Below are positions 1 through 6,388 of a stretch of 11,502 nucleotides of DNA, piece by piece; within the stretch, counting starts at the first letter, position 1; every line of letters begins with the position of its first letter. Origin of the DNA: Hungateiclostridiaceae bacterium UBA1305 (GTDB taxonomy: Bacteria; Bacillota; Clostridia; Acetivibrionales; DTU013); the NCBI GenBank assembly GCA_002307275.1, contig DBTX01000010.1:1-11502 (forward strand). The letters run 5' to 3'. Below the pieces are notes generated by a model. That model searched no databases. It worked only from the letters and a program-made list of their open reading frames with translations, and was not told the origin of the DNA. The translations under genes were made by a program, and so were the position numbers.

Positions 1-645
1 TGTCGCTTGTTCATATACCGGTGCTATAGAAAGGCTTGCCCTGTACATTATCCGAGCACCCATTTCTCAGGACCGCCTGAAATACATACCGGGCAGCAAT
101 GGAACCGGCAAGGTTGTTTATGAAGGCAAGACCACCTATAGGGTCGAAACCTTCTCAGCTATTGACTTCCTCGCCCGCCTGACCACACACATCCCCAACA
201 AACAAGAACAGTCTGTCCGTTACTACGGTTACTATTCCAATAAGTCACGCGGCATGAGAGCAAAGGCTGAAACCGCTTCACCTGAAGCTGATACCGCTTC
301 CGGAATTGCAGATACTTCCCCTGGAATCGGTGACTCAACTGTTGATCATATTGTCTCCCTCACTGACAACCGCTCCACCCTGACACGGAAACGCTTTAAA
401 AAAAATTGGGCACGCCTCATACAGAAGGTTTACGACGTGGACCCTCTGTCCTGTCCCGGGTGCGGAGGCAAAATGCGCATTATCTCCTTCGTTGAAGAGG
501 AAGCTGTTATAAAAAAGATATTATCCCATCTGAACCTTTGGCTGCCTCAATACCATGATCCTCCTGATTATCCGGATTACCCCGGCTCACTGGACTATGA
601 AGATAATAACCTGAGTCCGGCTACTTCTTCCGAAGCATCTCACGG
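1..645 (+). mobile_element. IS91-like insertion sequence, transposase-side terminal part
   Basis: The element covers the left edge of the window and stops where antisense similarity to the M23 peptidase begins, about bases 641-660. IS91-type elements have no terminal inverted repeats and make no target duplication, so the edge cannot be fixed by looking for repeats. I set it from the point at which the peptidase reading frame stops making sense. The other end is outside the window. Confidence 0.7.
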
Positions 646-700
646 CACCGTTTTTCCGGACTTCGAAATGAAGGTGAGGACCGGTGGCGTTTCCAGTTGA
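2..700 (+). CDS. IS91-family (Y2/HUH) transposase, C-terminal part, 5' end outside the window
   Basis: The frame is open from base 2 with no start in view, so only about 232 C-terminal residues are present. Early residues carry the block VRYYGYYSNKSRG (bases about 215-253) preceded by FLARLTTHIPN, a signature of the Y2_Tnp/Transposase_32 family that moves IS91-like elements by rolling-circle, single-strand transposition. An acidic, Ser/Thr/Pro-rich linker follows, then a basic helix and the motif YDVDPLSCPGCGGKM with a CxxC pair (bases about 431-476), typical of the family's C-terminal zinc-binding segment. The tail after about base 640 is not transposase-like: it is the antisense of an M23 peptidase gene, so the stop at 698-700 seems to come from target DNA. 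An in-frame ATG at 254 exists but lies inside the conserved region and is not a real start. Family assignment is firm; whether the element is active cannot be judged. Confidence 0.88.
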   Translation, partial: VACSYTGAIERLALYIIRAPISQDRLKYIPGSNGTGKVVYEGKTTYRVETFSAIDFLARLTTHIPNKQEQSVRYYGYYSNKSRGMRAKAETASPEADTASGIADTSPGIGDSTVDHIVSLTDNRSTLTRKRFKKNWARLIQKVYDVDPLSCPGCGGKMRIISFVEEEAVIKKILSHLNLWLPQYHDPPDYPDYPGSLDYEDNNLSPATSSEASHGTVFPDFEMKVRTGGVSS

Positions 701-1955
701 TCCCGCTGCTCCTATCACATCACCCTTGGCAACCCTTTGACCTTTTTTAACCTTTATTGTATCATTATGCGCATAATAAGTGGTATATCCGTTCTCGTGG
801 TCGATAATAACCAGCTTGCCATAACCACCGCCCATCCCGCAAAAATTACGATTCCACCGTCCGAAGCTCTATTGGGAGTACCTCTGGGCACCCCGATATC
901 GATACCCGTATGCTGTCTGCTCCATCTTTCGCCAAACCGTGAATTGAGGCTTCCACGGCTGGGATTTGCAAACATTCCTGTGGCAACAGTCCGGGGCCGT
1001 ACTTTTGTTCCTCTGAGCGCAACCTCTGCTTTGGGCGTCTCCAGAACACTCTCACTGGCGACATTTGTCTCTTCCAATATACCATTTATACTGACCATCT
1101 CGGTTTTAACAAGCTTTCGCCCTTCAACTCCACCGGTTTTAACCTTGCTGTCCCCCTTGTATAATTCCTGGGTATCCTCGTATTTTATTTCAAAAGGGAT
1201 TTTTTCTTCGGAAGTTTTATATTCCGTCTGCTTGACATTGATCATACACCTCGGTACCACTAAACTCAATTCCTGCCCAATGGAGATACTATCGATACTG
1301 ATCCCTGGATTTGCTTTTTGAATGTCGCCCGTCTTCACCCCTAAATCCGCCGCAATTCCGCTTATTGTGTCACCTTCCCGCACAATGTACTTCTTTACCT
1401 GATCGTTCTGCAAAATGATGTTATTGTAAACTACTTCAGGACTTTTAATTCATTCGGAGAAATATCCTTTTGAATGATGCTCACATTTTCAAGAAGGCCG
1501 ATATTCGTACTGTCTTCCTCATTCTTTATATAAGGCGCCTTGATTTTATCAAGAACTCCTTCCGCAGAAAGTTTATCTTTTAGAAAGGCGAAATCCTTAC
1601 CGTCCACATTTATTGCATAAGCTTTGGAAGTCAATACTATGTCACTTTCGACCTGATTGCACAATGCAGCATCCGTAATCCTTTTTTCTCCTGGCAGGTA
1701 CACCTCTTTATAGCTTATGCAGCCTGAAACAAGAATTTGAGTGCCATACCGGCTCTCTGCCCTTGTAGTAATATCCTGTAAAATATCCGTCATAGTACTC
1801 TGGTTTTTCACTACACCAATGTACTTATCATCTATTCTGACTTCATAAGCTTTTGTTGAATATACAAGCAGAGATGATAAACATATTGTTGCCAATATGG
1901 CTGAAAGCAGAATAATTCGTTTTTTTGTAAAAATCATAAGCAACTGCGTCATCAT
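641..1955 (-). pseudogene. LysM-G5-M23 cell wall endopeptidase, frameshifted and truncated by an IS
   Basis: Three reading frames join into one protein. Bases 1955-1431 give an N-terminal membrane segment (IILLSAILATICLSSLLVY) and an extracellular region. Bases 1413-about 834 give LysM (about 1392-1252, VREGDTISGIAADLG), G5 (about 1233-1001) and the first half of the M23 domain with the metal motif HTGID. Bases 835-641 give the second half with TYYAHND and GPHLHFEV, the HxH ligand. The frames reconnect if one A is restored in the run at 1443-1446 (giving NELKSPEVVYNN) and one G at 831-833 (giving AGWGGGYGKL). The C-terminus is lost after VRKNG at the IS91-like element. Intact relatives are membrane-anchored zinc endopeptidases that cut peptidoglycan peptides. 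All expected M23 metal ligands survive in the pieces, so decay is recent, or the two indels are homopolymer base-calling errors. The start ATG-ATG at 1955 has only a weak GGGG-type ribosome site (1961-1964). Confidence 0.85.
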
Positions 1956-2168
1956 GAAATCCCCGATAAAGATTTAATATATTACTGCAATGCCCCATAA
2001 TTATACTTTAGTAAATTTCATATTACTATAATTATATCCAAATTATCGCATTGATCATTTGATTTTAAATTCATAACCTACTCTACCAAATAAAATTAAA
2101 CAAATCACGAACATTTTATGAGCAAGTGAAATGTTATACTTATTTGGCATTGTGAAAAACTGATCAGA
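1956..2168. other. Intergenic region between kinase remnant and peptidase pseudogene
   Basis: This is a 213-bp, AT-rich stretch with no open frame of note. On the minus strand it holds two TATAAT-like hexamers (plus-strand ATTATA at about 2000-2005 and 2033-2038) that could serve the peptidase gene, but neither has a convincing -35 box at the right spacing. I see no clear terminator hairpin for the kinase gene. Confidence 0.4.
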
Positions 2169-3006
2169 TTATCCCACACTTATTGGAATAGACACGATGA
2201 ATTCCGTCCCCTTGTTGATTTCGCTCTTGACGCTGATCCTGCCTTTATGGGCTTCAGCAATGGCTTTTGAGATGGTCAGGCCAATACCGGCCCCACCTGT
2301 TGATCTGTTTCTGGATTTATCCACCCGGTAAAAACGCTCGAAAATATAGGGTAGATCTTCAGCAGGAATACACATTCCATTGTCCGAAATGATTACCTCA
2401 ACTGTATTTTCACTACCCTGTACGCTGATTTTGATTTTACCTCCAGCTGGAGTATATTTCAACGCATTGGAAATCAGGTTGACAATTATCTGGCTTATCT
2501 TGTCACTGTCCGCATTTACCGTCTGTTCCTCTCCATCAAACTCAACCGCTATACTTTTATTGATAAATTCAAGTTCACACGATTTAATGATGCTAAGAAT
2601 CCGCTCGGTGATATCAAACTCTGATTTATCGAGTTTCAGATTTTCATTTTCGATTTTAGCCAGATTTTAGAGATCGCCCACCATACGGTTTATCCTTATC
2701 ACTTCATCATGGCAGCTTTTCAGCCTTTCGGGATCGGGCTTCCAGATACCGTCTATCATTGCCTTCAGATGGCTTTGCAGGGTAGCAAGCGGAGTCCGCA
2801 ATTCATGAGCCACGTCTGCCGTCAGCCGTTTCCTGAGGTCCTCCTGATTTTGAAGGGTATCGGCAGGGTCGTTTATTGTAGTGGTTAACTGTACGATTTC
2901 CCTGGTGTTTGTTGTTCAGTGATCCTATCCTTTAAGTACCCCCTGGAAATCATCAGGGCAGTGTTTATTACTCTTGAGATAGGCATACTCAATCTCTTCG
3001 CCATGG
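2169..3006 (-). pseudogene. Sensor histidine kinase remnant (HAMP-HisKA-HATPase), N-terminus lost
   Basis: Reading from high to low coordinates, bases about 3004-2917 encode the start of a HAMP domain (AKRLSMPISRVINTALMIS). A frame change around 2911-2922 leads to REIVQLTTTIN, then the dimerisation and phosphoacceptor helix TADVAHELRTPLATLQ with the H-box histidine (about 2806-2804). An in-frame TAA at 2667-2669 interrupts DL-stop-NLAKIENENLKL, where a residue such as Gln would be expected. The frame then continues through the N box (VNLISNALKYTPAGG), the G1 box (ISDNGMCIPAEDL), the F box (YIFERFYRVDKS) and the G2 box (GGAGIGLTISK) to the stop at 2169. The transmembrane and sensor part should precede HAMP but is missing: similarity ends near 3006. 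No response regulator gene is in view. The product would have been a membrane HAMP-type kinase; no signal can be inferred. The TTG at 2462 is merely inside the ATPase domain. Confidence 0.88.
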
Positions 3007-3081
3007 AGAACTGTCCAGCTTTCGTGTCAGTTCATTGGAAGGAGCTTCTTTGCAAAATTCAAAGTGGGGACAGTTCTTAAA

Positions 3082-3183
3082 GGGAGCAATCGGAAGTTTT
3101 GCGCGCAAAAAAGGCTCAAGTAGCAAATAATAAATGCCACTTGAGCCTTTGTCATAACTCGCGCAAAATTTTTGATTGCTCTC
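3082..3183. repeat. Long imperfect palindrome, MITE/REP-like, possibly a structured RNA
   Basis: Outer arms 3084-3105 and 3160-3181 match exactly over GAGCAATC/GATTGCTC and TTTTGCGCG/CGCGCAAAA. The five bases between these blocks (GGAAG against TTTTT) would pair only as G-U and A-U in a plus-strand RNA, so the arm is a continuous 22-bp stem at RNA level. An inner hairpin has 12 perfect pairs (AAAGGCTCAAGT, 3110-3121, with ACTTGAGCCTTT, 3139-3150) around an AT-rich loop. A separate 10-bp inverted pair, AGAACTGTCC (3007-3016) and GGACAGTTCT (3068-3077), lies just left, exactly where histidine kinase similarity ends. No transposase is encoded. It most resembles a small non-autonomous mobile palindrome. 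Confidence 0.65.
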
Positions 3184-3451
3184 AGAAGAATGAAGTCGCT
3201 GAAACTGAAGTACGGGCATTTATCGGCTCCCAAAAATATTTTTCAAATAAGAAGGAATTCCTGAATTCATGTCGAATAATAAGGGGATTCAATCCGCAAT
3301 CTATTCTTTATTCATTTATCTGAATTACCGTTTAAAGCGCATCACTTGAGGAAGCTGTAAACCTTTTACTGTTAATCAATTATGCATACCAAAAACCGAT
3401 GCGTTTCAACGAGACGGGAGAGATGTTCACCGCATGAAAACCAAATCGGAA
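3184..3451. other. Gene-free stretch between palindrome and operon terminator
   Basis: I see no convincing gene here. A plus-strand open frame of 74 codons (3099-3323) crosses the palindrome and has no ribosome site or recognisable protein features. The stretch contains AATAAGAAGGAATTCC followed by TGTCGAATAAT (about 3246-3281), which looks like non-coding repetitive DNA, but I cannot assign it to a named family. Confidence 0.4.
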
Positions 3452-3495
3452 CCGCCACCAAGGCTTTTTGCGAAAGCAAAGAGCCTTGGTGGCGG
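3452..3495 (-). terminator. Strong hairpin closing the cohesin/SLH operon
   Basis: A perfect 14-bp inverted repeat (CCGCCACCAAGGCT at 3452-3465 and AGCCTTGGTGGCGG at 3482-3495) encloses a centre that pairs further. It starts 15 nt after the stop codon of the SLH gene. The bases after the stem on the minus strand are T-rich but broken (TTCCGATTTGGTTTTC), so it is not a textbook U-tract terminator. Position and strength still make transcription termination or 3'-end protection the best reading. Confidence 0.7.
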
Positions 3496-3510
3496 ACATC
3501 TTTTGTCTCA

Positions 3511-5172
3511 TTATAAAGTATTGAGCAGCCTATAGATTATCGTGGCAGCTTGGGCTCTGGTAGAATTATCGCGAGGAGCAAACCTGCCGTTTCCGACTCC
3601 GTTGATTATTCCGGCTTTTTGCATGGCCGTTACCGCATCTGCCGCATAGGATAATATCTGTGTCTTATCGCTGAATTGAACCTGAGCAGTCATATTCAAT
3701 TTAGCATCGACCATCAGAGCTGCTTTATAAGCCATTACAGCCATATCCTGCCTTGTTATTTTGTCGTTGATGCCGAAGGCGCCATCGCCCTTGCCATTTA
3801 CAATACCCAGCTTCTGAGCCGATGCCACAGAATCATAATACCAGGCGCCAACCTTAACATCGCTGAAAGAGCATTTAACATTTGTATCTGCCAGATCGAA
3901 TGCCTGTATAAGCATTTTCAGGAATTCTGCGCGGGTAACACTGCTGCCGGGCGCAAATCTGCCATTTCCCGTACCGTTTATTATTCCTCTGCCTGCCAGG
4001 GCTTCAATGCTGTCTTTTGCCCAGGATACACCTGCAAGATCACTAAAGGTCACATCAGAATACGCTATTGCGTATTTGCTGAAATGTCTGGGTGAAAACT
4101 TTACCGTGCCTGTAGCGGCATCATATCTGCCATTCTTCACTACCTGAAGATTTCCATTTTCATCTATATAATAAACAACTATTTTACCAGGCTTTTCTCC
4201 TGGTTTTAATGTATAAGGGAGCTCAATCTCAGCTATTCTTCCGCCTGTATTCATATTACTCACTTTTTTGCCGTCTATGCTCAGGTTGAAGTCATAAACC
4301 GTATTATTTCCGATTGTTTTTCTGACTTGTTCAGAAAGTGTATCAGTATCCACTTTTGAAACAGTAAACTGTATATTAGCTGATGATGTCCCGATGTTTT
4401 CCTTTATTACACCCAGAGATAGATACACCGTAGCCAATCCGGTATTTATCTGTACCCTGGTACTCTGATTCAGTTCCGCTGATCTGAAAAGCTGGGCTGG
4501 AATATTAACAACTACCTCATCGGCATCTCCGGCATTTGTTACATTAATTACTACCGTACCGCCATTTGCTTTATCTATCGCATCTTTGAAGCCATCAGGA
4601 TCGACATTTACCGTCACAGTATCCCCTGTCTTATCACCGGTTGCATCAATGGTTGTAACCGTGCCGCTTGTACTAGTGCCACTTGTACCTGTAATAGTTA
4701 CCGGGACTGTTTTTGAAACAGTATATTTGGTTTCCGCCAGAATACTGTTCAACAGTTTAACGGTATCCAGCGTTACATTTGCCGAACCGGATTTCTTTGT
4801 ATTAAATGTAAACGAAGCTAGTGATACATCCCCGTTTTCCATAGTCTTGCCCGCAGTTTTTGCAAAGGCCAGGATTATCTTGCCGCCTTTTACCTGAGGA
4901 ACTACCTGTCCTCCTTCAACCTTGGATATAATTTTTCCGGTTACAGGCTCAAGCTTATCTGAGTCGAATGTAATACTTATTTCAAAAGCATCCATATCGC
5001 TTACATTTTTTGCAGAAACGGTATATGTAACATATGTACCTGTACCCACACTAGTACTGCTCTGTGCAATATCAAAAGTTGTAACAGCCGCTGCAAAAGC
5101 CGTGCCGCTAAAAGCAAAAATCGCGACTGACATCGCTGCCAACAATAGATATGCTGTTATTTTCATTTTCAT
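3511..5172 (-). CDS. Cell-surface anchoring protein: cohesin plus three SLH repeats
   Basis: A 553-residue secreted protein. Residues 1-27 are a signal peptide ending AFA. Residues about 32-162 are a cohesin domain (ISITFDSDKLEPVTGK; then SLASFTFNTKKSGSANVTL), followed by a Gly/Ser/Thr linker. Residues about 186-370 form a beta-rich region ending in KIVVYYIDENGNLQVV and FSPRHFSKYAIAYSDV, a module often seen just before SLH repeats; I do not know a firm name for it. Three SLH repeats fill about 374-545, with ITRAE-type motifs TRAE, TRQD and TRAQ; such repeats bind pyruvylated secondary cell wall polymer. The gene is last in the operon, 13 nt after the adaptor stop. AGGAG (plus 5180-5184) lies 7 nt before ATG 5172, and the site directly follows the upstream TAA, suggesting coupled translation. 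By domain content it is an anchoring scaffoldin that could hold one dockerin-bearing partner on the wall. Its cohesin is clearly different from the two upstream. Confidence 0.93.
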   Translation of the reverse strand: MKMKITAYLLLAAMSVAIFAFSGTAFAAAVTTFDIAQSSTSVGTGTYVTYTVSAKNVSDMDAFEISITFDSDKLEPVTGKIISKVEGGQVVPQVKGGKIILAFAKTAGKTMENGDVSLASFTFNTKKSGSANVTLDTVKLLNSILAETKYTVSKTVPVTITGTSGTSTSGTVTTIDATGDKTGDTVTVNVDPDGFKDAIDKANGGTVVINVTNAGDADEVVVNIPAQLFRSAELNQSTRVQINTGLATVYLSLGVIKENIGTSSANIQFTVSKVDTDTLSEQVRKTIGNNTVYDFNLSIDGKKVSNMNTGGRIAEIELPYTLKPGEKPGKIVVYYIDENGNLQVVKNGRYDAATGTVKFSPRHFSKYAIAYSDVTFSDLAGVSWAKDSIEALAGRGIINGTGNGRFAPGSSVTRAEFLKMLIQAFDLADTNVKCSFSDVKVGAWYYDSVASAQKLGIVNGKGDGAFGINDKITRQDMAVMAYKAALMVDAKLNMTAQVQFSDKTQILSYAADAVTAMQKAGIINGVGNGRFAPRDNSTRAQAATIIYRLLNTL

Positions 5173-5185
5173 AAGGAATCTCCTT

Positions 5186-6328
5186 TTATATATTGCTTAG
5201 TATCCTTTCGGCAATAAATCCCAAGTCATAGATACCAATTTCTCCATCCCCATTGATATCATCCTGCATAATTAAATTCCAACTCACATCTCCGGATTTT
5301 ATTCCATAACTTCCAGCAATAATTCCCAGGTCTCCGAGTTCAATTTCTCCTGAATTATTTATATCTCCGGTGCTGCTTGTAATAATTAAATTATTGAATT
5401 TAGTTACTGCCGCATTAAGGCTTGTTACAGCGTCTGAAATCCCGTTTTCTGTTGCGTCTTTGTTATTTAGGACAGTTTCTGCATCTTCAATTGCATTATG
5501 CAAGGCATTCTTTGTACCGGCAGGGAATTGTCCGGTAGAATAGCCTTCTACTGCATTGTCATAAACACTCCCGGCTGAAGCTATTGCATCCGACAAGGCC
5601 GATTTATCAACTCCGCTTGCCGTCACTTCAACAGAAACAGCAGCTGATTCAGCAAGAGACTTGCCTTCCGAGCTGTTGAAAAGACTTGCATTTGAAATAG
5701 AAATATTACCTGAACCTGTCATCTTCGAGTTAAAGGTAATCTCCAAAATATCAGCATCTCCGCTTATAATGTTGCCTTCTCCGGAGCTATCTATGTTTAT
5801 ATTTATGGTCCCGGCGCCAGCATCATTGTTTGAATAATTTACCACAGCTCCTTGCCTGATAGATTCCGTACTCACATAATCAAATAAATTCTTGTCATAA
5901 CTGACTGTAATATCTTCTGTCGAAATATCCTGTACCCCGGTTAATCCGTAGGTTAAGCTGAAGGCTTCTCCTTCCCCCACTGAAGCAGGTCCGGTCAAGC
6001 TTACAGCAGCGGTATTGGTAACAGTTACATTTGCTATTGCTTTGATCAGCGTACCATCAACAGTTCCCTCAATGGCGAAAGCACCTGCCGTTTCATAATC
6101 CACGGAATCTGCCTGCTCCCACGCTACAGCAACGGACGTTGTGGTCGTGTCGCTGTATACCGCTGTTGCAGTTGCTGGCAGTACCGGTGCGTATCCTGCC
6201 ATAGTTGTAACATCCACAGGATTGATGCTGCTTATTGTGGGAGCATCCGCAAAAGCTATGCAGGTAAATGCCACAAAACAAACCATCATTGCCGTAAACA
6301 ATGTTAAGGTTTTCATAATGTTTTTCAT
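5186..6328 (-). CDS. Secreted non-catalytic adaptor: Ig-like, cohesin, FIVAR, dockerin
   Basis: I place the start at ATG 6328 (380 residues) because AGAGG (plus 6336-6340) sits 7 nt upstream and a signal peptide follows at once (MKNIMKTLTLF to AFADA). A TTG at 6349 would add seven unlikely residues. Residues about 30-104 are a Big_4-type Ig-like domain (PVLPATATAVYSD; VAVAWEQADSVDY). Residues about 107-236 are a cohesin (VQDISTEDITVSYDKNLFDY; GDADILEITFNSKMTGSG). Residues about 241-315 are one FIVAR helical repeat (AVEGYSTGQFPAGTKNAL). Residues about 320-378 are a dockerin with two calcium loops, DINNSGEIELGD and DINGDGEIGIYD. There is no catalytic or obvious carbohydrate-binding module. The cohesin-FIVAR-dockerin block is a paralogue of the C-terminus of the upstream enzyme. 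By content it is an adaptor: its dockerin can plug into one cohesin while its own cohesin receives another dockerin. Partner choice cannot be read from sequence alone. Confidence 0.92.
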   Translation of the reverse strand: MKNIMKTLTLFTAMMVCFVAFTCIAFADAPTISSINPVDVTTMAGYAPVLPATATAVYSDTTTTSVAVAWEQADSVDYETAGAFAIEGTVDGTLIKAIANVTVTNTAAVSLTGPASVGEGEAFSLTYGLTGVQDISTEDITVSYDKNLFDYVSTESIRQGAVVNYSNNDAGAGTININIDSSGEGNIISGDADILEITFNSKMTGSGNISISNASLFNSSEGKSLAESAAVSVEVTASGVDKSALSDAIASAGSVYDNAVEGYSTGQFPAGTKNALHNAIEDAETVLNNKDATENGISDAVTSLNAAVTKFNNLIITSSTGDINNSGEIELGDLGIIAGSYGIKSGDVSWNLIMQDDINGDGEIGIYDLGFIAERILSNI

Positions 6329-6357
6329 ATGGATACCTCTAAAATTCAAATTTTACA

Positions 6358-6377
6358 GGGGGCAGCTAACTGCCCCC
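6358..6377. promoter_or_regulatory. GC-rich intercistronic hairpin between enzyme and adaptor genes
   Basis: GGGGGCAG (6358-6365) and CTGCCCCC (6370-6377) form a perfect 8-bp stem with a 4-nt loop, in the 60-nt gap between the enzyme stop (6389-6391) and the adaptor start (6328). On the minus strand it is followed by TGTAAAATTTG, not a U tract, so full termination is unlikely. A stem here is more typical of partial attenuation or of an mRNA end stabilised after processing. Role inferred. Confidence 0.6.
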
Positions 6378-6388
6378 CATTTGTACGG

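Noticed and set aside
737..1321. A 194-codon plus-strand open frame
   Set aside because: It lies fully antisense to the LysM-G5-M23 pseudogene, whose domains are unmistakable, and its own translation shows no recognisable features.
3082..3183. Reading the inverted repeats as part of a CRISPR array
   Set aside because: There is only one nested palindrome, with no direct repeats at regular spacing and no cas genes nearby.
2989..3233. Two overlapping minus-strand frames of 68-76 codons near the palindrome
   Set aside because: They run through the palindromic repeat and the kinase break point, share no protein features and have no good start signal.
6329..6349. A TTG start for the adaptor at 6349
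   Set aside because: The ATG at 6328 has AGAGG 7 nt upstream and begins a normal signal peptide; the TTG would put seven extra residues before it and lacks a ribosome site.
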